Assembly (NCBI GenBank): GCA_049999765.1 | Contig: JBNGIQ010002410.1 | Location: 1 to 37,754, forward strand | Direction: 5' to 3' | Length of the DNA: 37,754 nucleotides | Source of the DNA: Phaeoceros laevis | Lineage: Eukaryota; Anthocerotophyta; Anthocerotopsida; Notothyladales | In this document: positions 30,423 through 37,754 of the stretch, piece by piece | Numbering within the stretch: position 1 is the stretch's first letter | Layout: the number at the start of each line of letters is the position of its first letter | The notes under the pieces: generated by a model | Database searches by the model: none | Seen by the model: only the letters and a program-made list of their open reading frames with translations | What the model was told of the DNA's origin: nothing | Made by a program: the position numbers and the translations under genes

Positions 30423-31892
30423 ATGGCCGCTGTGCAATCGCAAAGCCGCCTGGATGAGAATTCTCGGGAGGAGGCAAAAGGTGCCTCCCTGAAGGCCGGT
30501 GCAGTACCAGGCAACTCGCGGTTGCCTGGCCAGGGGAACCAGCGGAGGGCACTTGGTGACATTGGCAACCTTGTTGGCGCACTTTCGACTCGCTGCAATG
30601 TGAAAATAGAAGACAATGCGGCCGGAGGCAAGCAGGTGCAGAAGGTGGTGCACCCGATGACACGGCGGTCTGCGGTGGCAGCAGCAGGTGGGAGTCAGCT
30701 GAACGGGGCTGTGCCAGCAAGAGAGGTTGGAAAGGCTGCGGATGGAGTCGGCTGGGGTGCGAAACAGAGACGTACTGTCGGAGGAGCGAAGTTGAGGGAG
30801 GTTTCGACAAATTCTGGAGCTGCTATGCTGCCTCCCCTTCCAGCATCCACAGCAGTGGCGGCCAAAGGCAGGGCGAATGCCAGTTCTCATGTTGCAGGTT
30901 CCCGTGCTTCCACCACTCTGCCCAGCCAGTCTGTCCACACATCTGTCGTGGCCACAGTGAGGGTAGGGATTCACAGCAAGAAGGACCTCACTCTTACAGC
31001 GACCTTGACTGCCAGGAGCGAGGCCGCATGTGGCGGATTCGATGCTGAGATGGTTGAAGCGGATCCCCTGCCTAACATTGATGATGCAGATGTTGGTAAC
31101 CAGCTAGCAGTGGTGGATTATGTTGAGGATATCTACAGCTTTTATCGGAAGGCTGAGGTTCAGTACTTGTTGGCTCCAGACTACATCCAGCGTCAGTCCG
31201 ATATCAACGAGAAAATGCGTGCCATCCTGGTGGATTGGCTGATTGAAGTGCATCTCAAGTTCAAGCTCATGCCAGAGACTCTTTTCTTGACCACAAACCT
31301 GATAGACAGGTTCCTCGCAGAGCAGAATGTATCAAGGAAAAATCTGCAGCTGGTTGGAATGACTGCTATGCTCCTCGCTGCCAAGTATGAAGAGATCTTT
31401 GCACCTGAGGTGAACGATTTTGTATTCATCTCAGACGAGGCATACTCGCGGGACCAGGTTCTGGCAATGGAGAAGCTGATGCTGAACACATTGCGTTTCA
31501 ATCTCACGGTTCCGACTCCCTATGTCTTCATCGTGAGATATCTCAAGGCTGCTTCATCAGATAAGCAACTGGATCAGGTATCTTTCTTCCTGGTGGAGCT
31601 GTGCCTGGTGGAGTACTCCATGCTGAAGTACGCCCCTTCCCAGCTAGCTGCTGCTGCTGTCTACACTGCTCACCGCACTTTGAAGAGGTCTCCATGCTGG
31701 ACAATTGTCCTGCAGCGCCACTCTGGATATCATGAGCATCAGTTGACAGAGTGCGCAACGAAGATGGCGAACTTCCACAAGAACGCGGCCCAAGGCAATC
31801 TGACAGTGGTCCACAGGAAGTACTCCAGCCCGAGATACAACGCAGTGGCTACTCTTAGTCCTGCTTGCCAGTCACAAGCCCAAGATTCTTAG
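30423..31892 (+). CDS. CYCB: B-type mitotic cyclin, intronless
   Basis: A single 489-residue frame starts at ATG 30423 and ends at a TAG at 31890. A destruction box 'RRALGDIGN' (residues 41-49) marks it as an APC/C substrate. A Lys/Ala-rich N-terminus with 'LTLTATLTARSEAACG' leads to 'VVDYVEDIYSFYRKAE' and the cyclin box with 'MRAILVDWLIEVHLKFKLMP' (about residues 265-284), 'LLAAKYEEIFAPEVNDFV' and 'TVPTPYVFIVRYLKAA'. The C-terminal cyclin fold follows ('ELCLVEYSMLKYAPSQLAAAAVY', 'HSGYHEHQL', 'HRKYSSPRYNAVA'). It should bind and activate a CDK for entry into mitosis. The gene has no intron, whereas plant B cyclins normally have several, so it may be a retrocopy; the frame is intact and the MSA cluster upstream argues that it is expressed. 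Confidence 0.94.
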   Translation: MAAVQSQSRLDENSREEAKGASLKAGAVPGNSRLPGQGNQRRALGDIGNLVGALSTRCNVKIEDNAAGGKQVQKVVHPMTRRSAVAAAGGSQLNGAVPAREVGKAADGVGWGAKQRRTVGGAKLREVSTNSGAAMLPPLPASTAVAAKGRANASSHVAGSRASTTLPSQSVHTSVVATVRVGIHSKKDLTLTATLTARSEAACGGFDAEMVEADPLPNIDDADVGNQLAVVDYVEDIYSFYRKAEVQYLLAPDYIQRQSDINEKMRAILVDWLIEVHLKFKLMPETLFLTTNLIDRFLAEQNVSRKNLQLVGMTAMLLAAKYEEIFAPEVNDFVFISDEAYSRDQVLAMEKLMLNTLRFNLTVPTPYVFIVRYLKAASSDKQLDQVSFFLVELCLVEYSMLKYAPSQLAAAAVYTAHRTLKRSPCWTIVLQRHSGYHEHQLTECATKMANFHKNAAQGNLTVVHRKYSSPRYNAVATLSPACQSQAQDS

Positions 31893-32704
31893 GACGCACA
31901 GTTGGTCCGCCTCAGCTGACAAACCGCTAACCTGACAATTTTGCCTTCTCTCTGAGGCCTGTGCAGACAATTAGACTTAGCTATATGTTTTTTCAGTTCG
32001 CAACTGCTTGCTGCTGTCTCTCCACTTCAGAGAGAACCAAGACCGACATGACACCGAAATAGGTGGACTACATATTTGCAGTGATGTTGGGTATTTTAGG
32101 GACCGTGTTTGCTTGCTGCTACAAGGTCTCGGGGACACCATTTGCCTCATTTCAGAGACTGCAATTCAGTGGTAGATTAGATTCTAGTTGGTTCTTTTCC
32201 AACTTTGTGTCAACCTGATTGACACTGGGGCTTAGCTCATCAGGCGCTGAAGCATGAGGACCTAGTAGAAAGCATGTACAGCAGTTCATACTGAGACTAT
32301 TTCTTTTGTGTTTGGATGCGTCGGAAAATAACTGATTATGAAGCATGAAACGTCACCCGGTTAAACGACACCCGGTTTATCCTCATTATCCTCAACGGAA
32401 TAGGGGTACAAGGCGCGAAGCATGCGACGTTTTTGATGCAAACCCCCCTTCACCAAGGGCCTCGGCAAACCCTAGACTACTTTCCTCAAACCCTTACGCT
32501 CTCGCACAGCTCACGGCAGCTCGATTTCTCTGTCCGGGCATGATTCTCCGGTCAATGGTCCGCGGCAAGCTCGACATGGACGATCTTGGCCTTCGCCGAG
32601 CTGAAATCGTGTCGGGACTTCGTAGGGCACGATGTTTCCTGTCCCTATAACTATGAAGGCATTGCAACTGAATTGAAGGAAACTACTGGCGGCAGCAAGC
32701 AAGG
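31893..32704. other. Intergenic: cyclin 3' region and SWC2 promoter/leader
   Basis: No gene is recognised. A 101-residue plus-strand frame (32345-32650) just before SWC2 begins with a short repeated 'KRHPV' and lacks a domain; it most likely lies in the promoter or leader. I saw no clear poly(A) remnant after the cyclin stop that would prove retroposition. Confidence 0.4.
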
Positions 32705-35592
32705 ATGAGTGCGCGGTCGGAACGGGCCACTCGGGGGAAAAGGTATTCGAGATTGCCGTTGCGGTCTGCGAATCGCATTTCTGGAAATCTTGATGAATCT
32801 CTTGTGTAGATGTTTCTTGGCATGTGGGCTGCCGTTTGTGGAGCTGACAGTCTTGCACTAGAGCTGCGGTGCAAACAAGGCACTCGTGGATGGCATGGAC
32901 TGACTTTGCAAAATTAAAAGGTTATCAAAGCTTCTAGACGAAGAGGCAGATGCTGACGAAGAGTTTTGGAACCAGGATGCATTCAAAGAGGTAGATATAC
33001 CTTCGTTGAGGGCTACCTCGCGTTTTTTTTCTTCTCCAATTCTGTTTCACCTGGCAGGTTCTTGCGTCAAAGTTGCTAAGCATATGTTGCACTTCGCGTT
33101 CGTGGTTGCAGGATGAAGGGGACACCGATTTTGAAGCTTTAGAGGACGGTTCAGATGACTTCGACAGTGATTTCGATGATGAGGTTTGGCCTTTTATTTT
33201 GTAGGCACCTAAGGTATTGGCTCTTTTTCTGGGTCAGGTGATGAAGATAAGTCACTTATGGAATTGGCTTGTTGTTCTGCAGGAACCCAGCTCTGATGAT
33301 GGTGAGGCTGAAGAAGATGAGAGGTATAAAAAATCTTTCTGAAATGATGAGCAGCATTTTGGAGCTTGTAGTGCGGGTGTACTGGTGTTTGACAAGCCCT
33401 GCTACTGAATGCAGAGCTTTGGTCAAGAAGAGAAAAATTCTGCCAGGCAGGATGCCCACTCCTGCCCAGAAAAAGGCCAAGAAAAAGGGCACCATGTTGT
33501 TTGACCTATCGTCGTTTGGTGAAGTCACGGAAGCACCTGTTGCGGCACCCAAGCCACCCAGGCCTCCAAGACCGAAGCAACCGCCTCCGGAGATACTCAA
33601 TAGCTCCATGGAAGTAACTGTAGACATTGATGGCGAAAAAACTACTGTACGCAAGTCCACTCGCAAGGCAGTCATTGTAAAGCAAGCTATGCGAGAGGCG
33701 CAACGAGTAGCAATGGAGGCCATGGCAAAGGTCATTCTCAACTGAAACCTGTGTGGGTTTTCTCCTGGCTTTAGCTCCTTTGTGATCATAGACCTGGCGA
33801 TGTGATTACATGTTTGTGTGCTCTTCTGTGTTCTGTGTGATATCTGATGTCTTCTGAACTTTCGCATTCCATTTCTGTTACGCCCTTGGCTTTGTTCTAG
33901 AGCATGGAACCGGCTCAAGTTGCACACACCTTGATAAGAGGTTGCTATTATTTGCATGACGTCACGCCAGCCTGTTAAGAAGAAGGAGGTGAATAAGGAG
34001 CGGAAGATGACTCAAGAAGAGATGCTCTTGGAAGCCGCAAAGACAGGTGTGCTGTGGAGCATTTCCTCAGGTTTCTTTTTCTGGGATTGATGTTCAGATC
34101 ATGCCAACAATTTCTGCCTCGCTTTCAGAGGTGTTGAACCGGAAGGCTTTAGAAGCTATGCTTGCCCGGGAGGAAGAAGTAAAGAAGAAGGCCGTTGTAC
34201 AAAAATCTATATATTCTGGCCCTCAAGTCCGATTTCATTCAAAGGATGGTGAGACAGAGCTCCGTCTCACTTTCTTAGTCTAAATGCTTTCTAGAATGTG
34301 TCACCTCTCTTTATATGGAGCTAATGAGGTACTTCGCATTTGCAGGGAGGAATACCATTGAATTTACCAATTCTGATGAATTTCCAGAAATAATTAACTC
34401 AAAAGTTGGACCATGTAAGTGCTTGATCAGTTGTACGGGAATAGGAAAGGAGGTGCACTTTGCACGTCGGGAGTATGGATGTTTCGTGAACTGTATCTTT
34501 CTGTAGCTTGGTTTCCGCTTGCTGTTGTCATTCTTTTTTCTAATTAGGTTTCCATTTCTCAGATCCAAACCGCTCTGTTTGTGCAATCACAGGACTTCCC
34601 GCCAAGTAAGTTTCTCACTTAATGCTCCCGCCTGTGGATGCCCGGATGTTACCTTTTGTGCCTTATCATTTGAATCTTTTGCACTGAAATTGTCGTGCAA
34701 GTGCATATGTTGTGCACCTGGCACTGACAGGCCCATTTTGGTTGGGTTACAGATACAGGGATCCGCAGACCGGGTTACCTTATGCAACGAAAGAGGCATT
34801 TCAGATGATTAGAGAAAGGTGTGTTGGGCAGTTGAATTCAACATTGCGCTGAGTGTGTCGTCGGATGTCTAGGGCATTTTATTCAAGGGTCTGGTGGCAT
34901 TGTGAAACAGACACAGCAAGGGGGAAAAACTTTCTCGAAATGAAGAGTTCCACCAACATCAGAGGAAGAGAACAAAAGTGGAGAGGGAGTATGCTATACC
35001 AGGCAAGGCTGGTGTTACGAAAGTAAAATACAAGCGGAGTGTCAGCAACTGTGTGCCAGCTGAAGCCTCAGCGCCTGCAGCGCCAAGTATTGCTGCAGGT
35101 GTCTCTCCAAGTAATGATGGGGAGTACAGAGCAACAGCAGTACCGGTTGAGAGTTCACTGCCGTCAACTCCGTCTGTGATATCACCGGAGTCTATTGCAG
35201 AGGCACCTCCGGCAAGGGCCGCCATGGATTTCACAGTGCCTTCGTTAAGGGAAGGTGCTTCTGGAACAGGTGGAGGCAGCAGCAGCATACAACAGCCGCC
35301 GTCCCCTCAACCATTATTATTACCTAGAGCCATGTTCGAAGCAAATGAGGCTGATTTCATGTTAGAGGATCTGGAGGTGTCTCTTCCTTCAAACTTGGAT
35401 ACGGGGCTGTCCAGCCTCTCTCTTTCCGAATCTGCTATTACATCGTCGATGATGCACAGTGAGGGAATGTTACAGGAGCACCAGGCATCGCACATGCATT
35501 TGCAACATGAGATTCTGGATCTACCTCAACCTGGTCAGGAGTTGCTACATCCCGAGTTACTGTCCATGGACGTGTTCGGCTCGTTGATTTGA
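32705..35592 (+). CDS. SWC2: SWC2/VPS72 (YL1 family), SWR1 chromatin-remodelling subunit, with C-terminal extension
   Basis: Eleven exons are inferred: 32705-32742, 32921-32990, 33112-33183, 33283-33323, 33415-33730, 33971-34046, 34129-34248, 34346-34414, 34563-34605, 34753-34818 and 34917-35592. They give 528 residues with consistent phases. 'RATRGKRLSKLLDEEAD' opens the YL1 domain; an acidic histone-binding stretch follows ('DDFDSDFDDE'), then a Lys-rich part, 'RKSTRKAVIVKQA', 'KMTQEEMLLEAAKTE', 'AREEEVKKKAVVQKSIYSGP' and the YL1_C motif 'YPNRSVCAITGLPAKYRDPQ' near residues 268-287. By family, it binds H2A.Z-H2B and helps SWR1 place H2A.Z in nucleosomes. About 220 residues rich in Ser, Pro and Leu follow YL1_C, far more than in other plant SWC2 proteins as I know them. 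The junction 34818/34917 is the least certain. Confidence 0.9.
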
Positions 35593-36057
35593 GTAAGGTT
35601 GACGAGTAACGCATGGCGTGTGTGTTGGGGGCCAAGGTGACCTGACCAGACGGCTGGTTAGAAAGGTGGAAGGCGAGAGATCTAGCTTGCAATTTTGCGA
35701 GTGGGAGTCCCAAAGGCAGAATGGTGGGGTGTTGAAGGTTGTTAGTTGGCCTTCTTCTTGTGATTGATATGTGACCCCTCCAATTAGAAAGCCCCAGGGA
35801 AATCTGCTCAAACTGTACACTACGAAGAACAATCCCGGGATGACAAATGAAACATCAAATCCTTCATTGACTACTGTCTGTTGCAAGTGTAAATGTCCAA
35901 TTCGGAGCCCTACAAACAAATCCAGTGACGTTGTCACTCAGGCCCGAACCCTAACCTAGCCAAAATGGTCACGAATGATGAATGATCAGAGTCATCAGAC
36001 CCAGAAGTCTATCCTGGAGTTGAAGTGGTACCGAAATGGACGACAATTGAGGAACGC
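35593..36057. other. Convergent intergenic region
   Basis: SWC2 (plus) ends at 35592 and the TMEM14-like gene (minus) ends at 36058, so this holds the two 3' untranslated regions. No other feature is supported. Confidence 0.5.
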
Positions 36058-36417
36058 TCAATTTTGCCGCTTGGCAATGTGGTTCCCCCCGGTGACAATC
36101 TTCAACAAGAGAAACAGTGACATGGCTGCGCTGATAGCCGCCACCAGGCCTGCAGGCATGAATTTGGATGTGAGCTGAAACCGCTGCCCCATGACAACTG
36201 TGAGCGCAACGGACACCGCCGCCTCCAGGAACAGCGCCACAAAGGCGTTTGAGTTGCTTTTGAAGGCCCTGAGACTCCAAACGGCAGCCAGCAGCATCAC
36301 CAGCCCAGAGCCTCCTCCTCCCAAGAGCGAGCTGGTGCTGCCCTTGCGCAGGTAGCCGAACAGTCCTCCCAGCAGCAGCAGCACCCCGTAAGGGAGGGTG
36401 AAGCAGAAATCGTGCAT
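36058..36417 (-). CDS. TMEM14/UPF0136 family small membrane protein (FAX5-7-like)
   Basis: The 119-residue minus-strand protein starts at ATG 36417 with 'MHDFCFTLPYGVLLLLGG', the standard start of plant TMEM14 proteins of the FAX5-7 group; longer upstream reading (to 36660) is polar and unlike the family. Four hydrophobic segments follow, including 'GYLRKGSTSSLLGGGGSGL', 'VALTVVMGQRFQLTSKFMPA' and 'GLVAAISAAMSLFLLLKI', as expected. FAX proteins have been linked to fatty-acid export from plastids (FAX1) and other membranes; the substrate of this one is inferred only from the family. It is a single exon here. It lies 325 bases downstream of the stop of the SERK-like gene on the same strand. Confidence 0.9.
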   Translation of the reverse strand: MHDFCFTLPYGVLLLLGGLFGYLRKGSTSSLLGGGGSGLVMLLAAVWSLRAFKSNSNAFVALFLEAAVSVALTVVMGQRFQLTSKFMPAGLVAAISAAMSLFLLLKIVTGGNHIAKRQN

Positions 36418-36742
36418 GGTTGCCGGCTGCTTGACACTAACTTCAGATCTTCCCTGCTTGCGTTCCCTTCTTGCCTCCTCTCCTCTCCTCGCACAATCCC
36501 TCCCGTGCCTGTGCCGCTGTGTGATCAAAAGGCTCAGATCTGCTTCTCTGTGCCGGTGGCGTAGCAGCCAGACTTGACCCCAGGGACAGCTACTGTCCTT
36601 GGCCTGGTCAAAGCCGGAGGGAGGAAGGAAGGGACGAGGAAAGGCAACTGACCTGACCACACTCTAGCGTCACAGACTCACAACTCAGTAATCCAAAAGC
36701 GGGCAGAAAAAATGACACGTCAGTGAGCATGTCAACTCATCA
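36418..36742. other. Intergenic: TMEM14-like promoter/leader and receptor-kinase 3' end
   Basis: This is a 325-base gap between two minus-strand genes. It contains CT-rich stretches (36440-36500), common in plant leaders. No gene is seen. Confidence 0.4.
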
Positions 36743-37754
36743 TCAACGGCCCGACGAAAGCTGGATGGCGTCGAGGTTCCCGGTGGAGTCGTGCACCCAC
36801 TGGGGAAGGGCGCGGGGAAGGAGGGAGCCCTCCCGGCTCCGCACGACCTCGACGCGCTGCCACTCCTGCCAGCGCTCCGCCAGGCCGTCCCCCTCCAGCA
36901 TGCGCACCACCTCGGCCATCCGGGGGCGGTCGCCCGGGGAGGCTTGCGTGCACAGCAGCGCGACCTGGATGAGCTCCTCGGCCTCGCCGGGGTCGTAGCC
37001 CCCGGGGCGAGCGCGTAGGTTAGGGTCCACAAGCTCCGCCTGCCGCCGCTCCCGCTGCAGCCGCTTCACCCAGTCCAGCAGCATCACGTCGTCCTCGGCG
37101 GCCAGGCGGGCGAAGTCGAAGGCGCGCTGGCCCGTGAGGAGCTCCAGGAGCATGATGCCGTAGCCGAAGACGTCCGTCTTGTCGGAGGACTTGCCGGTGG
37201 TGAGGTACTCGGGGGCGATGTGGCCGGCGGTGCCCCGCACCATGGTGGTGATGTGCGTCTGGCTGCCGTCCAGGAGCTTGGCCAGGCCGAAGTCCCCCAC
37301 CACCGCCTCCAGCTCCTCGTCCAGCAGCACGTTGGCGGCCTTGACGTCGCGGTGGATGATCTTGGGCTCGCAGAAGTCGTGGAGGTAGGACAGCCCCCGG
37401 GCCGCTCCCACCGCGATCTTCCGCCTGGCGGCCCAGTCCAGGCCGGGGGGGCTCTCCCGCAGCCGCTGCGCCACGCTGCCGTTGCGCATGTAAGGGTACA
37501 CCAGGATGCGCTCCGCCTGGGTGACGCAGAAGCCCTGGAGGCGCAGCAGGTTGCGGTGCACCGCCAGGCTGATCATCTCCACCTCCGTCTGGAAGGCGCG
37601 CTCCCCGCCCCTGTCCCCTCCCGATGCCCCGTAGCCTCCCCCGCGGTTGAGCCGCTTCACGGCCACCTCCGACCCGTCCTCCAGCGTGCCCTTGTACACC
37701 TTGCCGAACCCGCCCTGCCCCAGGATGTGCCGGCTGTGGAACTGATCCGTGGCG
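36743..37754 (-). CDS. SERK: SERK/BAK1-type LRR receptor kinase, kinase domain (5' part beyond window)
   Basis: The minus-strand frame is open from the right edge to a stop at 36743, about 336 residues, so the ectodomain is outside the window. It begins '[20 protein letters not shown]' (Gly loop) and has the catalytic Lys in 'EVAVKRL'. '[18 protein letters not shown]', the RD-type loop '[16 protein letters not shown]', '[11 protein letters not shown]', the activation segment '[20 protein letters not shown]' and '[16 protein letters not shown]' follow. It ends '[16 protein letters not shown]', like SERK 'xAxELSGPR' tails. SERKs are shared co-receptors for brassinosteroid, immune and developmental LRR receptors at the plasma membrane. 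Oddities are a Gly-rich insertion ('[14 protein letters not shown]') between the VAVKRL lysine and the alphaC helix, no intron in the whole kinase part, and very GC-rich codons compared with neighbours. Confidence 0.93.
   Translation of the reverse strand, partial: ATDQFHSRHILGQGGFGKVYKGTLEDGSEVAVKRLNRGGGYGASGGDRGGERAFQTEVEMISLAVHRNLLRLQGFCVTQAERILVYPYMRNGSVAQRLRESPPGLDWAARRKIAVGAARGLSYLHDFCEPKIIHRDVKAANVLLDEELEAVVGDFGLAKLLDGSQTHITTMVRGTAGHIAPEYLTTGKSSDKTDVFGYGIMLLELLTGQRAFDFARLAAEDDVMLLDWVKRLQRERRQAELVDPNLRARPGGYDPGEAEELIQVALLCTQASPGDRPRMAEVVRMLEGDGLAERWQEWQRVEVVRSREGSLLPRALPQWVHDSTGNLDAIQLSSGR

Noticed and set aside
30349-30974. Antisense frames of 153 and 203 residues opposite the cyclin start
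   Set aside because: Shadows of the cyclin coding sequence; no independent family signal.
32345-32650. 101-residue frame just upstream of SWC2
   Set aside because: No domain and not joined in phase to the SWC2 first exon; the conserved SWC2 start at 32705 explains the gene without it.
1-37754. CRISPR arrays, bacterial operons, rRNA or intact tRNA genes
   Set aside because: None seen; the repeats are unevenly spaced and the genes are spliced plant genes.

Overview
This is nuclear DNA of a land plant. It carries plant-only families (an E-type PPR protein, LRR receptor-like proteins, a SERK-type receptor kinase, a CYP707-like P450, a plant-type SWC2, a mid-SUN protein). Genes are split by many short introns of about 80 to 150 bases, GC is moderate, and genes are fairly dense. 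This fits a compact non-seed plant genome (bryophyte or lycophyte grade), but the sequence alone does not fix the species.

Layout. 1-2.7 kb: a decayed block holding a PPR gene with an in-frame stop, followed by the wreck of an LRR receptor-like-protein gene. 3.7-6.9 kb (+): an intact five-exon gene for a secreted LRR protein with no kinase. 7.6-8.9 kb (-): GID8, a LisH-CTLH subunit of the GID/CTLH ubiquitin ligase; its last exon is separate and easily missed. 10.5-13.2 kb (+): a nine-exon cytochrome P450 of the CYP85 clan, most like CYP707 (ABA 8'-hydroxylase), with an unusual N-terminal extension and a tandemly duplicated conserved motif. 15.4-20.8 kb (-): a 19-exon INTS6 (Integrator complex subunit 6) homologue. 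It is head-to-head with 21.4-24.5 kb (+), a mid-SUN-domain membrane protein, across about 0.66 kb.

24.6-29.6 kb is AT-rich, repeat-rich accessory DNA. It holds direct and tandem repeats, a tRNA-like (SINE-like) patch, a purine/pyrimidine tract, a GC-rich island with a hairpin, and one two-exon gene for a small protein with a polyproline run and a basic tail. 29.6-31.9 kb (+): an intronless B-type mitotic cyclin behind a cluster of AACGG/CCGTT cores like the MSA elements of G2/M promoters. 32.7-35.6 kb (+): SWC2/VPS72 (YL1) of the SWR1 chromatin-remodelling complex, 11 exons, with a long extra C-terminus. 36.1-36.4 kb (-): a TMEM14/FAX-type small membrane protein. 36.7 kb to the right edge (-): the kinase half of a SERK/BAK1-type receptor kinase, cut by the window.

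The genes are mostly independent housekeeping or signalling loci, as usual in plants; there is no operon-like system. I rebuilt exon structures by eye using GT/AG sites, phase and family conservation. For the secreted LRR, P450, INTS6, SUN, SWC2 and 26-27 kb genes the exon lengths sum to a multiple of three. For GID8 the conserved exons do too, but its first exon is unresolved. The most unusual points are the duplicated P450 motif, the SWC2 C-terminal extension, the intronless cyclin with its MSA cluster, and the duplicated segment read in two frames at 26.4 kb.
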